Assembly: GCF_900108565.1 (NCBI RefSeq) | Contig: NZ_LT629971.1 | Coordinates: forward strand, 5,332,001-5,396,000 | DNA from: Mycolicibacterium rutilum | Lineage (GTDB): Bacteria > Actinomycetota > Actinomycetes > Mycobacteriales > Mycobacteriaceae | Direction of reading: 5' to 3' | DNA: 64,000 bases | Part shown: in pieces, positions 41,864-50,215 of the stretch | How the letters are laid out: every line of letters starts with the position of its first letter | How positions within the stretch are numbered: position 1 is the stretch's first letter | Translations under genes and position numbers: made by a program | Notes under the pieces: generated by a model | Seen by the model: the letters and a program-made list of their open reading frames with translations, nothing else | What the model was told of the DNA's origin: nothing | The model's database searches: none

Positions 41864-43132
41864 TTACGGGACTTCGCCGCCGGCCTCGGGACCGAACGGG
41901 CGCACCGGCGTGTGCTCGCTCGACGGCCGCGACCGAGTCTCCGGGGCGAATATCCAGCCGATCGCCGCCAGCCCCAAGATGACGCCGCTGACCAGGAACG
42001 CCAACCCGAACGAGGTGTACTGCGCGATCAGCCCCACCAGCAGCGATCCGCCGATCGAGCCGAAGTCCGCCATCATCTGGAACGTCGCGACCGCGGTCCC
42101 ACCGCGCGACTTGTTGCCCACCACATCAGCGACAGCCGCCTGCTGCGGTGAGACGAAGATCCCGGTGGCCGCCCCCGCGACATACGCCGCGACCAGGAAC
42201 ACCGGCAGCGACGTGGTGAAGCCCACAAGCGCCGTCGACACGGCCGCCAACGCCAGCCCGAAGATCACCAACCGGCGCCGGCCCAGCCGGTCCGACAGAT
42301 ACCCGCTCGGGATGACGACCGAGATGTTGCCCACCGCGAACGCGGTCAACGCCAGCCCCGCCGCCCCGGCCGAACGGCCCAGCACCTCGACCACGAACAG
42401 CGGCACCAGCGCGATCCGCAGTCCGAACGAGGCCCACCCCGTCGCGAAGTTCGAGAACAGCGCCGCCCGGTACGCCCGGTGCCGCGCCACCGCCCGGAAC
42501 GACACCGCCGCATCCACATCGTCGTCGGACCGGCCGACGACCGCCGAATTACGCAGGCTGACGAAAACGACTGTGGCCGCGACCAACAGCGCGGCCCCGT
42601 AGATCAGAAACGGCGCCGACAGCCCGAAGCCCGCCGTCAGGCTGCCCAGGATCGGCCCGCCCACCGACCCGATCATGAACCCCGACGAGAACAACCCCGC
42701 CACCCGCCCGCGCGCGTCGGCCGGCGAGATCCTGATCATCAACCCCAGCGAGGACACCGTGAACATCGCCGACCCGGTCCCGCCCAGCGACCGGAACACC
42801 AGCAGCTGCCAGTACGTCTCGGCGAACGCGCACGCCGCCGTCGACACCGCGACGATCAGCAATCCGCTGATGTAGACCCGCCGCTCCCCCAACTGCTGCA
42901 CAAGCAGGCCCGCGGGCGGCGCCCCGATCAGACGCATCACGGCGAAGGCGGTGATGACGAACGTCGCGGCGCTGATGCTCACCCCGAAGTGACGGGCGTA
43001 CTGCGGCAGCACCGGCGCCACCACGCCGTAGCCAAGCGCCACCACGACGTTGGCGCATACGAGTACCCAGACCTCCCGGGGCAGCCGAGGCTTGGCGACC
43101 GGGCGACAGTCGCTCTCCGGATCAGAGCTCAC
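41864..43132 (-). CDS. Major facilitator superfamily transporter
   Basis: Inner-membrane protein of 422 residues with 12 predicted hydrophobic helices and the cytoplasmic-loop signatures of MFS exporters: GLLVQQLGERRVY between helices 2 and 3, and SGYLSDRLGRRRLV in the second half. Both halves fit a drug:proton antiporter or sugar-efflux type; substrate unknown. GTG 43132 overlaps the pgm stop (GTGA), so it is expressed together with phosphoglucomutase. Confidence 0.92.
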   Translation of the reverse strand: MSSDPESDCRPVAKPRLPREVWVLVCANVVVALGYGVVAPVLPQYARHFGVSISAATFVITAFAVMRLIGAPPAGLLVQQLGERRVYISGLLIVAVSTAACAFAETYWQLLVFRSLGGTGSAMFTVSSLGLMIRISPADARGRVAGLFSSGFMIGSVGGPILGSLTAGFGLSAPFLIYGAALLVAATVVFVSLRNSAVVGRSDDDVDAAVSFRAVARHRAYRAALFSNFATGWASFGLRIALVPLFVVEVLGRSAGAAGLALTAFAVGNISVVIPSGYLSDRLGRRRLVIFGLALAAVSTALVGFTTSLPVFLVAAYVAGAATGIFVSPQQAAVADVVGNKSRGGTAVATFQMMADFGSIGGSLLVGLIAQYTSFGLAFLVSGVILGLAAIGWIFAPETRSRPSSEHTPVRPFGPEAGGEVP

Positions 43133-44763
43133 GCAATGACCTTATTGACCACCTCGCGGGCGGCTTCCTGCACCTCGGCCAGATGCTCCGGCCCCTTGAA
43201 CGACTCGGCGTAGATCTTGTACACGTCCTCCGTGCCCGACGGCCGCGCCGCGAACCACGCGTTCTCCGTCGTCACCTTCAACCCGCCCAGCGGCGCACCG
43301 TTGCCCGGCGCCGACGTCAGCTTGGCGGTGATCGGTTCGCCCGCCAACTCCGTTGCGGTCACCTGCTCGGGCGCCAGCTTGGCCAGCCGCGCCTTCTGCT
43401 CGCGGTCCGCGGGCGCGTCGATCCGCGCGTACGTCGGCGCCCCGTACTTGTCCGCAAGCTCGACGTACCGCTGCGACGGCGTCTGCCCGGTCACCGCGAG
43501 GATCTCCGAGGCCAGCAGCGCCAGGATGATGCCGTCCTTGTCGGTCGTCCACACCGACCCGTCGCGCCGCAGGAACGACGCGCCGGCGCTCTCCTCGCCG
43601 CCGAATCCGATTGTGCCGCCGATCAATCCGTCGACGAACCACTTGAACCCGACCGGCACCTCGACCAGTTTGCGACCCAACCCGGCGACCACCCGGTCGA
43701 TGATCGACGAGCTGACCGCGGTCTTGCCGACCGCCGTCGACTCCGGCCAGTCCGGCCGGTGCGCGTACAGGTAGTCGATGGCGACCGCGAGGTAGTGGTT
43801 CGGGTTGAGCAGCCCACCGTCCGGCGTGACGATGCCGTGCCGGTCGGAGTCCGCGTCGTTGCCGGTGGCGATCTGATACCGCTCCCGGTTGGCGATCAGC
43901 GAGGCCATCGCGTTCGGCGAACTGCAGTCCATCCGGATCTTGCCGTCGGTGTCGAGCGTCATGAACCGCCACGTCGCGTCGACCAGCGGATTGACCACGG
44001 TCAGATCCAGGTTGTGCCGTTCGGCGATCGCACCCCAGTAGTCGACGCTCGCACCGCCGAGCGGATCCGCCCCGATCCGGATCTTCTCGCCGCTGATCGC
44101 GTGCAGGTCGACGACGTTGGGCAGGTCGGAGACATAGGCGTCGAGATAGTCATGACGTTGGGCGCCGGCCAGCGCGCGCGCCAGCGGCACCCGCTTGACG
44201 CCCTTGAGCCCGTCGCGCAGCAGTTCGTTCGCCCGCCGGGCGATCGCACCGGTGGCGTCGGTGTCGGCGGGTCCACCGTTGGGCGGGTTGTACTTGAACC
44301 CGCCGTCGCGCGGCGGATTGTGCGACGGGGTCACGACGATGCCGTCCGCCAACTCGGTGCTGCGCCCGCGGTTGTAGGTGAGGATCGCGTGGCTGACCGC
44401 CGGGGTCGGCGTGTAGCGGTCCGCCGAATCGATCATCGCGACAACGTCGTTGGCCGCCAGCACCTCCAGCGCCGACACCCACGCCGGCTCGGACAGCGCG
44501 TGCGTGTCGCGGCCGATGAACAGCGGGCCGGTCGTGCCCTGCGCGGCGCGGTACTCGACGATCGCCTGCGTGGTGGCCACGATGTGCGCCTCGTTGAACG
44601 CCGCGTCCAGGCTCGACCCGCGATGCCCGGAGGTGCCGAACACCACCTGCTGATCCACGTTCTCGGGGTCGGGCTCTCGGGTGTAGTACGCCGTCACCAC
44701 CTGGGCGACGTCGATGAGGTCCTCGGGCTGCGCCGGCTGACCGGCTCGGGGGTTGGCCGCCAT
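43129..44763 (-). CDS. pgm: Alpha-D-glucose phosphoglucomutase
   Basis: Interconverts glucose-1-phosphate and glucose-6-phosphate for glycogen, trehalose and cell-wall sugar synthesis. Protein of 544 residues, the full family length. It has the N-terminal FGTSGHRGSS (about 39-48), the phosphoserine loop TPSHNPPRDGGFKYN (about 142-156), the metal loop NDADSDRHG (about 303-311), the sugar loop GFGGEESAG and the phosphate-binding ARPSGTEDVYKIY. ATG 44763 follows a GAGGG/AAGGAG region. The order pgm then divergent crcB-crcB matches Rv3068c-Rv3070 of M. tuberculosis. Confidence 0.96.
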   Translation of the reverse strand: MAANPRAGQPAQPEDLIDVAQVVTAYYTREPDPENVDQQVVFGTSGHRGSSLDAAFNEAHIVATTQAIVEYRAAQGTTGPLFIGRDTHALSEPAWVSALEVLAANDVVAMIDSADRYTPTPAVSHAILTYNRGRSTELADGIVVTPSHNPPRDGGFKYNPPNGGPADTDATGAIARRANELLRDGLKGVKRVPLARALAGAQRHDYLDAYVSDLPNVVDLHAISGEKIRIGADPLGGASVDYWGAIAERHNLDLTVVNPLVDATWRFMTLDTDGKIRMDCSSPNAMASLIANRERYQIATGNDADSDRHGIVTPDGGLLNPNHYLAVAIDYLYAHRPDWPESTAVGKTAVSSSIIDRVVAGLGRKLVEVPVGFKWFVDGLIGGTIGFGGEESAGASFLRRDGSVWTTDKDGIILALLASEILAVTGQTPSQRYVELADKYGAPTYARIDAPADREQKARLAKLAPEQVTATELAGEPITAKLTSAPGNGAPLGGLKVTTENAWFAARPSGTEDVYKIYAESFKGPEHLAEVQEAAREVVNKVIA

Positions 44764-44825
44764 GCCCTCGATTCTGCTCCTTGCAATCGCGCGGTGTGCG
44801 CCTCGGTCCAGCCATACTTTGCGCT

Positions 44826-45197
44826 GTGTTCGGATACGACGGCCGTGAGGTGCTCGCGGTCTTTGTCGGCGGTGCACTCGGCACGCTCGCGCGCGCGGCC
44901 ATCGAGACCCTGGCTGCCCCCGAGCCGGGGCACTGGCCGTGGCCGACGTTCGCGGTCAACATCGTCGGCGCGTTCCTCCTGGGCTACGTGGCCACGCGGT
45001 TACCCGAGAACAGTTACCGCCGTCCGCTGCTGGGTACCGGGCTGTGCGGCGGGCTGACGACTTTCTCCACCATGCAGGTCGAGATGCTGCGGATGGTCGA
45101 GCGCGAGCACTTCGCGCTGGCGGCCGGCTACGCGGCGGCCAGCATCGTCGCGGGGCTGGCGGCCGCGTGGGTGGCGGCGCGGTGGGCGGAGCGATGA
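44826..45197 (+). CDS. crcB: Fluoride channel CrcB/Fluc subunit 1
   Basis: Exports fluoride as a passive dual-topology-type channel. Product of 123 residues with four membrane segments and the family motifs VGGALGTLAR (about 12-21), NIVGAFLLGY (about 44-53) and GLCGGLTTFSTM (about 73-84, with the conserved TTFST). GTG 44826 is taken as the start because it leads directly into the first helix. The stop overlaps the second crcB start (ATGA). Tandem crcB genes normally encode a heterodimer of opposite orientations. No crcB riboswitch is recognisable in the 62-bp upstream gap. Confidence 0.95.
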   Translation: MFGYDGREVLAVFVGGALGTLARAAIETLAAPEPGHWPWPTFAVNIVGAFLLGYVATRLPENSYRRPLLGTGLCGGLTTFSTMQVEMLRMVEREHFALAAGYAAASIVAGLAAAWVAARWAER

Positions 45198-45559
45198 CGG
45201 TCATCGTGTGGGTGGGCGTCGCGCTGCTCGGCGGCGCGGGTGCGGTGGCGCGCTTCCTCATCGACCGCGCCGTGTCGCACCGGCTGACCGGGTTGTTCCC
45301 GTCGGGGATCTTCGTGGTCAACATCTCCGGTGCGCTGGTGCTGGGCCTGCTCTCCGGTCTGGCGCTCGGGCCGACGGCCGCTCTGCTGGTGGGGGTGGCC
45401 TTCGTCGGCGCCTATACGACGTTCTCCACCTGGATGCTGCAGACCCTCGAACTGCGCGAAGGCGGGCGCACCGGCTTGGCCGTGCTCAACATCGTGCTCA
45501 GCCTCGTGATCGGGCTGGCCGCCGCCGCAGCGGGACACTGGATCGGCACGCACCTGTGA
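45194..45559 (+). CDS. crcB: Fluoride channel CrcB/Fluc subunit 2
   Basis: Partner subunit of 121 residues with four membrane helices: GGAGAVARFLIDRAV (about 13-27), NISGALVLGLL (about 43-53) and GAYTTFSTWML (about 74-84). Its charge distribution differs from subunit 1, consistent with the opposite membrane orientation. ATG 45194 overlaps the upstream stop. It ends 7 bp before the IdeR-type box of the mbt operon. Confidence 0.95.
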   Translation: MTVIVWVGVALLGGAGAVARFLIDRAVSHRLTGLFPSGIFVVNISGALVLGLLSGLALGPTAALLVGVAFVGAYTTFSTWMLQTLELREGGRTGLAVLNIVLSLVIGLAAAAAGHWIGTHL

Positions 45560-45566
45560 GCCGGGG

Positions 45567-45585
45567 TAAGCCTAGCCTTACCTGA
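45567..45585. promoter_or_regulatory. IdeR iron box before mbtL
   Basis: On the minus strand this reads TCAGGTAAGGCTAGGCTTA, matching 14 of 19 positions of the IdeR consensus TTAGGTTAGGCTAACCTAA. It lies 25 bp before the mbtL start and should repress the operon when iron is sufficient. Confidence 0.8.
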
Positions 45586-45609
45586 GTCGACGTAGTACCG
45601 TCGCACGCC

Positions 45610-45879
45610 GTGAACCCGTCTAATCCAGAAGCCGTCAGCGTCGCGCTCGCCGAGATCCTGCGCGACGACATGAACGTCGACGTCCGACGAGTCACCCGCG
45701 ACTCCCGCCTGATCGACGACGTCGGCCTCGACTCGGTCGCGTTCGCGGTCGGCATGGTGGCCATCGAGGACCGGCTGGGCGTGGCGTTGAGCGAAGAGGA
45801 CCTGCTCAGCTGTGACACCATCGGCGACCTGGAAGCGGCCATCCTGACCAAAGCGGCTGCGACACCCTCGAACTCGTGA
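45610..45879 (+). CDS. mbtL: Acyl carrier protein MbtL for mycobactin acylation
   Basis: Carrier protein of 89 residues. The phosphopantetheine serine is in GLDSVAF (about Ser 42), within a typical four-helix ACP sequence (LIDDVGLDSVAFAVGMVAIEDRLGVALSEEDL). In M. tuberculosis MbtL (Rv1344) receives a fatty acyl group from MbtM, which MbtN dehydrogenates and MbtK passes to the mycobactin lysine. GTG 45610 lies just behind an IdeR box. Its stop overlaps the mbtM start (GTGA). Confidence 0.95.
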   Translation: MNPSNPEAVSVALAEILRDDMNVDVRRVTRDSRLIDDVGLDSVAFAVGMVAIEDRLGVALSEEDLLSCDTIGDLEAAILTKAAATPSNS

Positions 45880-47456
45880 CCGAGCTGGCCGCGGCGCTGT
45901 CGGCGGCGATGACGGCCGCCCCGACCCGGCTCGCGGTGCTCGACACCGGGACCGGTCAGTGGGCCCGGCACCCGTGGCCGGAGTTGCACGCCCGCGCCGA
46001 GAACATCGCCCAGCGGATCACCGACGACGCGGCCACGGCGGTCGGCCTGATCGGCGAGCCGACAGTCGAGTTCATCGCCGCGATCCCCGGCGTATTCTTC
46101 GCCGGCGCGGGCCTGTCGATTCTGCCCGGCCCGATCCGCCGCGCCGACCCGGACCAGTGGGCCCGCGGCACGCTGGCGCGGCTCGCCTCGATCGGCGCGA
46201 CGACGGCGTTCAGCCACGGCGCCGAACTCGCGCTGCTGCGCAAGCACAGCGAGTCCATCGTCGTGCACGACGTCGCCGAGGTGGGCCATCCGCGCCGCTC
46301 CACGACGTTCCGCGGACCTGACGACGCCGCCGTCGCGATCCTGCAGGGCACCGCGGGATCGACGGGAACGCCTCGCACAGCGCAGATTTCGCCGGCCGCG
46401 TCGCTGGCCAACCTGCGCGGGCTGATCAACCGGATCAACGTCGACCACCGCAACAGGCTGCACAGCTGGCTGCCGATCTACCACGACATGGGGCTGTCTT
46501 TCGTGCTGGTGGCCACGTTGGGCCAGGCGGACCTGTGGCAGGCGCCCACGTCGGCGTTCTCCGGTTCGCCGTTCAACTGGCTCAAGTGGCTCACCGAGAG
46601 CCAAGCCACCATGACCGCGGCGCCGAACATGGCGTTCAACCTGATCGGCAAGTACGCACGCAGCCTCACCGGATATGACCTGTCCAACCTCGGGTTCACC
46701 CTCAACGGCGGTGAGCCGGTCGACTGCGTCGGCTATCAGCGCTTCGCCGACGAGATGGCCCGATTCGGTTTCGACCCCGCCACGCTCGCGCCGTCTTATG
46801 GCTTGGCCGAATCCACCTGTGCGGTCACCATTCCCGAGCCGTTCTCCGGTCTGCGGGTCGACGACGTCACGGTCAACACCGATGCGGGCGGTGCCACCCG
46901 CCGGTTCGCCGTGCTCGGCCACCCGATCGACGGCATGCAGGTGCGCATCAACACCGGCGGCGCGCACACCACCGAGGTGACCGGGCGTGAGATCGGTGAG
47001 GTCGAGGTCCGCGGCACGTCGCTGATGACCGGCTACGTCGGGCATGCTCCGCTCGACCCGCGGGGCTGGTTGCCCACCGGTGATCTCGGCTATCTGACCG
47101 ACGCCGGCCTGGTCGTCTGCGGCCGCGCGAAGGAACTGATCACCGTCGCCGGCAGGAACGTGTTCCCCACCGAGATCGAGCGGATCGCCGCCGAGATCGA
47201 CGGTGTGCGCGACGGCTGCGTCGTCGCCGTCGGCACCGGCGAAGCGTCGGCGCGGCCCGGCCTGGTGATCGCCGCGGAGTTCAAGGGCGACGACGAACCC
47301 GCCGCCCGCAGCGCCGTGGTGGCCCGCGTCGCATCGCAGTGCGGCGTCGTGCCCGCCGATGTGGTGTTCGCCAAACCCGGTGCGCTGCCCCGTACCTCGT
47401 CGGGCAAGCTGCGCAGGCTCGAAGTCCAACGCACGCTGGAGGGAGCAGGCCGATGA
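45876..47456 (+). CDS. mbtM: Fatty acyl-AMP ligase MbtM (FadD33 type)
   Basis: Activates a fatty acid as acyl-AMP and loads it on MbtL. Product of 526 residues with the ANL core: nucleotide loop LQGTAGSTGTPRTA (about 152-165), the middle motif SYGLAEST (about 307-314), GDLGYLTDAGLVVCGRAKELI (about 400-420) and the C-terminal lysine in PRTSSGKLRR. Overlaps of 4 bp at both ends show tight coupling with mbtL and mbtN. Homologue of Rv1345. Confidence 0.95.
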   Translation: MTELAAALSAAMTAAPTRLAVLDTGTGQWARHPWPELHARAENIAQRITDDAATAVGLIGEPTVEFIAAIPGVFFAGAGLSILPGPIRRADPDQWARGTLARLASIGATTAFSHGAELALLRKHSESIVVHDVAEVGHPRRSTTFRGPDDAAVAILQGTAGSTGTPRTAQISPAASLANLRGLINRINVDHRNRLHSWLPIYHDMGLSFVLVATLGQADLWQAPTSAFSGSPFNWLKWLTESQATMTAAPNMAFNLIGKYARSLTGYDLSNLGFTLNGGEPVDCVGYQRFADEMARFGFDPATLAPSYGLAESTCAVTIPEPFSGLRVDDVTVNTDAGGATRRFAVLGHPIDGMQVRINTGGAHTTEVTGREIGEVEVRGTSLMTGYVGHAPLDPRGWLPTGDLGYLTDAGLVVCGRAKELITVAGRNVFPTEIERIAAEIDGVRDGCVVAVGTGEASARPGLVIAAEFKGDDEPAARSAVVARVASQCGVVPADVVFAKPGALPRTSSGKLRRLEVQRTLEGAGR

Positions 47457-49192
47457 CGGAGTACGACGAACTGCTCGACCGGGTCTTCGACGACCGTGTG
47501 ACCAACTGGACCGCGAAAGCCGAAGAGAACGAGAAGTTCCCGCGCGAGCTCATCGAGTACCTCGGCGAGTCCGGAGTTTTTGCCGCCAAATGGCCAGCCG
47601 GACAGCAGCATCCCGACGTCGCCAAGGTCATCGCGTTGGCCCGCAAGCTCGGCACCCTGGGCTCGGCCGGTATCGGAGTCGGTGTCGGGCTTCATGATTC
47701 GGCGATCGCGATCCTGCGCCGCTTCGGCAAATCCGAGTACCTGAAGGACATCGCCGAGCAGGCCATCCGCGGCGAGGCGGTGCTCTGCATCGGCGCCTCC
47801 GAACAGTCCGGCGGGTCCGATCTGCAGATCGTCGGCACCGAGGCGCGTTCGGCGCGCGACGGTTTCGAGGTCAAGGGCGTCAAGAAGTTCGTGTCGCTGT
47901 CCCCCATCGCCGACCACGTGATGTGCGTGGCGCGCAGCCTCGACAGCGATCCCAACAGCAAGCACGGCAACGTCGTGGTGATCGCCGTGCCGTTGGCGCA
48001 GTGCGAAGTGCAGACGCCGTACCGCAAGGTCGGCGCGGGACCGCTGGACACCGCCGCCGTGCACATCGACACGTGGGTACCCGCCGATGCGCTGGTCGCC
48101 CGCGCGGGCATCGGGCTGGCCGCGATCTCGTGGGGTTTGGCGCAGGAGCGGATGTCGGTGGCGGGCCTGGTGTCCACGTCGGCGCAGCGGGTCATCGGAA
48201 TCACGTTGGCGCGCATGATGACTCGACGCCAGTTCGGCCACACGCTCTACGAGCACCAGGCGTTGCGGCTGCGGATGGCCGACCTGCAGGCGCGGGTGGA
48301 CATGCTGCGCTTCGCGTTGGACGGGATCGCCGCGACCGGCAAGCTCGACCTGCGCACCGCCGCCGCGATGAAGGTCAACGCCGCGCGCCTCGGCGAAGAG
48401 GTCATCAATGAGTGCATGCACATCTTCGGCGGCTCCGGCTATCTCGTCGACGAGACCCCGCTCGGCCGGTGGTGGCGCGACATGAAACTCGCCCGCGTCG
48501 GCGGCGGCACCGACGAGGTGCTGTGGGAGCTGGTGGCGGCGGGCATGAAACCCGACCACGACGGCTACGCGGAGTTCAACCAGCTGCCCCGATACCGGCG
48601 CAGATCAGTCCGCTCGCGGCAGGGCGTAGAGGGCCATCCGGCGGTTGGACATGTCGTGCTCGCCGAGGAAGTCGCAGCCGGCGTACTCGCACACCCCGCG
48701 GGCGCCGGAGTTGCGGTGGTCGGGGTCGAACATGATCCGCTTGCACTGCGGGTCGAGCTCGAAAATGTTCTCAACCAAGCGCGGCAACAGGATTGGCGCG
48801 ATACCGCGGTTCACGAACCGTATCTCGGCGATCGCGGCGTGCAGGCCGATGTCGTGCGGATCGGCGTCGTAGCGCGGCGCGATCGAATCCTTGGCGGCCC
48901 GGTACAGCTCGATGTATACGAACGGCTGGCCGCGGAAGCTGCCGACGAACGGTCGCGAGTACTGCCCGGCGAGTTGGGCGCTCAGGTACCGGTGCCAGCG
49001 ATGCGGCGGCCAGGCGTACTCCCACGCCTCGACCAGGTGCGGGCGGTTCATCCACTCCGAGATCATCTCCGCGTCACCGTCGGGGTCGGCGAGTTTGATG
49101 TCGTACGGCGGGCCCAGCGTCGGCGTCGGCGGAGCCGCGACCGCGCGGACGGCATCGGAGATGTCGGTCAGCTCGCGCGGCAGCACGGATGA
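47453..49192 (+). CDS. mbtN: Acyl-ACP dehydrogenase MbtN, frame extended antisense through mbtK
   Basis: Acyl-CoA-dehydrogenase-fold enzyme that puts the alpha,beta double bond in the MbtL-bound acyl chain (Rv1346, FadE14). The homologous part is about 47453-48600 (383 residues): IGASEQSGGSDLQIVG for flavin contact, MTRRQFGHTLYEHQALRLRMADLQ, and ECMHIFGGSGYLVDETPLGRWWRDMKLARVGGGTDEV near its end. No stop follows at the usual place. The frame stays open to 49192, adding about 195 Arg/Val-rich residues that are simply the antisense of mbtK. The tail looks non-coding in character, so either the stop was lost, a small frameshift exists near 48590-48610, or the assembly has an error there. ATG 47453 overlaps the mbtM stop. 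Confidence 0.8.
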   Translation: MTEYDELLDRVFDDRVTNWTAKAEENEKFPRELIEYLGESGVFAAKWPAGQQHPDVAKVIALARKLGTLGSAGIGVGVGLHDSAIAILRRFGKSEYLKDIAEQAIRGEAVLCIGASEQSGGSDLQIVGTEARSARDGFEVKGVKKFVSLSPIADHVMCVARSLDSDPNSKHGNVVVIAVPLAQCEVQTPYRKVGAGPLDTAAVHIDTWVPADALVARAGIGLAAISWGLAQERMSVAGLVSTSAQRVIGITLARMMTRRQFGHTLYEHQALRLRMADLQARVDMLRFALDGIAATGKLDLRTAAAMKVNAARLGEEVINECMHIFGGSGYLVDETPLGRWWRDMKLARVGGGTDEVLWELVAAGMKPDHDGYAEFNQLPRYRRRSVRSRQGVEGHPAVGHVVLAEEVAAGVLAHPAGAGVAVVGVEHDPLALRVELENVLNQARQQDWRDTAVHEPYLGDRGVQADVVRIGVVARRDRILGGPVQLDVYERLAAEAADERSRVLPGELGAQVPVPAMRRPGVLPRLDQVRAVHPLRDHLRVTVGVGEFDVVRRAQRRRRRSRDRADGIGDVGQLARQHG

Positions 49193-49216
49193 GGGCGCGT
49201 CGTCGATCTCGGTCAT
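48605..49216 (-). CDS. mbtK: Lysine N6-acyltransferase MbtK
   Basis: GNAT/IucB-like enzyme of 203 residues that transfers the fatty acyl group from MbtL to the epsilon nitrogen of lysine in mycobactin (Rv1347c). Visible family features are EWMNRPHLVEAWEYAWPPHRW (about 54-74), YIELYRAAKDSI (about 101-112), GLHAAIAEIRFVNRGIAPILLPRLVENIF (about 124-152) and the acyl-binding end IMFDPDHRNSGARGVCEYAGCDFLGEHD. ATG 49216 has an IdeR-type box 26 bp upstream. It is entirely overlapped by the open tail of the mbtN frame on the other strand. Confidence 0.94.
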   Translation of the reverse strand: MTEIDDAPSSVLPRELTDISDAVRAVAAPPTPTLGPPYDIKLADPDGDAEMISEWMNRPHLVEAWEYAWPPHRWHRYLSAQLAGQYSRPFVGSFRGQPFVYIELYRAAKDSIAPRYDADPHDIGLHAAIAEIRFVNRGIAPILLPRLVENIFELDPQCKRIMFDPDHRNSGARGVCEYAGCDFLGEHDMSNRRMALYALPRAD

Positions 49217-49242
49217 GTCCCGACGAGCCTATCAACCGCCAT

Positions 49243-49261
49243 TAAGGGTAGGGTTACCTTC
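49243..49261. promoter_or_regulatory. IdeR iron box before mbtK
   Basis: TAAGGGTAGGGTTACCTTC matches 13 of 19 positions of the IdeR consensus, including the AGG and ACCT cores. It lies 26 bp before the mbtK start and directly before the end of the Ntn-hydrolase gene, so control of mbtK is the sensible reading. Confidence 0.7.
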
Positions 49262-49262
49262 C

Positions 49263-49961
49263 TCACTGGTCGAAGAGCCCGTCGAGCACGCCCTGTTCCA
49301 TCTCGATCCACCGGCCCACACGTTTGCGGACCTTGGCGATCGCCGCGTCGTCCAGATGCTGCGCACCCTCGGGCGTGATCCGGCAGAGGTCCATCGGACC
49401 GCCCACGCTCGGCGACGACATGTCGAGTGCGTCGAGCACCCGCAGCGCGGCCACCACGCCGTAGTCCACCGGCCGCTCGGCCATCCCGAAATGCGCCAGC
49501 AGCGCGTGCGCCTGCTGCGCCATCGGCGACCCGCTGCCGACCGCGTGAAAGCCGATCTCCTCGTAGTGGCCGATCAACCCGTGCGGGTCGACGTCGACGA
49601 TGAATGGCTCACCGTCGGCATAGCCGGCGGCCAGCACATACGTCGCGGGCGTCGCGCCGGGCTTGCCCTCCGGCACGTCGCTGATGAAGTTCGCGTAGTG
49701 GCGTTTGAGGACCGGCAACACCCGCTCCTGCAGGGCGTGCCCCACGTCGGACGCCTCGACGATCGCGTCGGCCTCGGCGCCGAAGATCCGCTCGAGGTCA
49801 TAGAGCACCGCGCGTGACCCGCTGCCACCCCACGCGGCGTTCGGGCCCAGCGGGTGCAGCTTCTGAGCCGGATAGCTCAGTCCCCGTTCCGGATCGGTGA
49901 TCTGTGAGTCCGACGCCACCACCAGTCCGTCGGCGCACCGCAGGGCAAGGACGACCGTCAT
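49263..49961 (-). CDS. Proteasome-beta-like Ntn hydrolase
   Basis: Product of 232 residues that begins MTVVLALRCADGLVVASDSQIT, so removal of Met would expose a catalytic Thr as in proteasome beta subunits. Asp in VVASDSQ and Lys in YPAQKLHPL match the positions of the proteasomal catalytic Asp17 and Lys33, and the GSGSRAVLYDLERIF helix follows. There is no propeptide. It is a separate gene, not the PrcB of the mycobacterial proteasome, and probably a stand-alone peptidase-like Ntn hydrolase. ATG 49961 places the Thr at residue 2. Substrate unknown. Confidence 0.83.
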   Translation of the reverse strand: MTVVLALRCADGLVVASDSQITDPERGLSYPAQKLHPLGPNAAWGGSGSRAVLYDLERIFGAEADAIVEASDVGHALQERVLPVLKRHYANFISDVPEGKPGATPATYVLAAGYADGEPFIVDVDPHGLIGHYEEIGFHAVGSGSPMAQQAHALLAHFGMAERPVDYGVVAALRVLDALDMSSPSVGGPMDLCRITPEGAQHLDDAAIAKVRKRVGRWIEMEQGVLDGLFDQ

Positions 49962-50019
49962 CGGCGCTGTTTCCCGGGCATCGCCCGATCGTCTCATGCG
50001 CGGATGGCATGGTGGGGTC

Positions 50020-50214
50020 ATGCCGGTGGATCGACGAGCGGACTTGCAGCGTTGGCAGGACTCGGGCGCGATCTGGGAGGTTCGCGCGCGGCGCGGCGAC
50101 AGCGTGACCGTCGCCCTGCTGCGCTGCGACGGGGGCGAGGAGGTCGAGGTGTTCACCTCCGACGATCCGCGGCTGTTGGAGTTCATCGGTGACCGGCGCA
50201 GCAGTGAGGAGTGA
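50020..50214 (+). CDS. Small protein of unknown function
   Basis: Product of 64 residues: RRADLQRWQDSGAIWEVRARRGDSVTVALLRCDGGEEVEVFTSDDPRLLEFIG. It looks like a small all-beta domain with a C-terminal helix and is charged throughout. ATG 50020 follows GGTGGGG, and coding character (GC3) begins there rather than at the earlier open frame. The next gene starts one base after its stop, so they are co-translated, which ties it to the YbaK-type deacylase. Confidence 0.75.
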   Translation: MPVDRRADLQRWQDSGAIWEVRARRGDSVTVALLRCDGGEEVEVFTSDDPRLLEFIGDRRSSEE

Positions 50215-50215
50215 C

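Noticed and set aside
44764..44825. Fluoride riboswitch upstream of crcB
   Set aside because: The 62-bp gap is too short and lacks the conserved crcB-motif elements.
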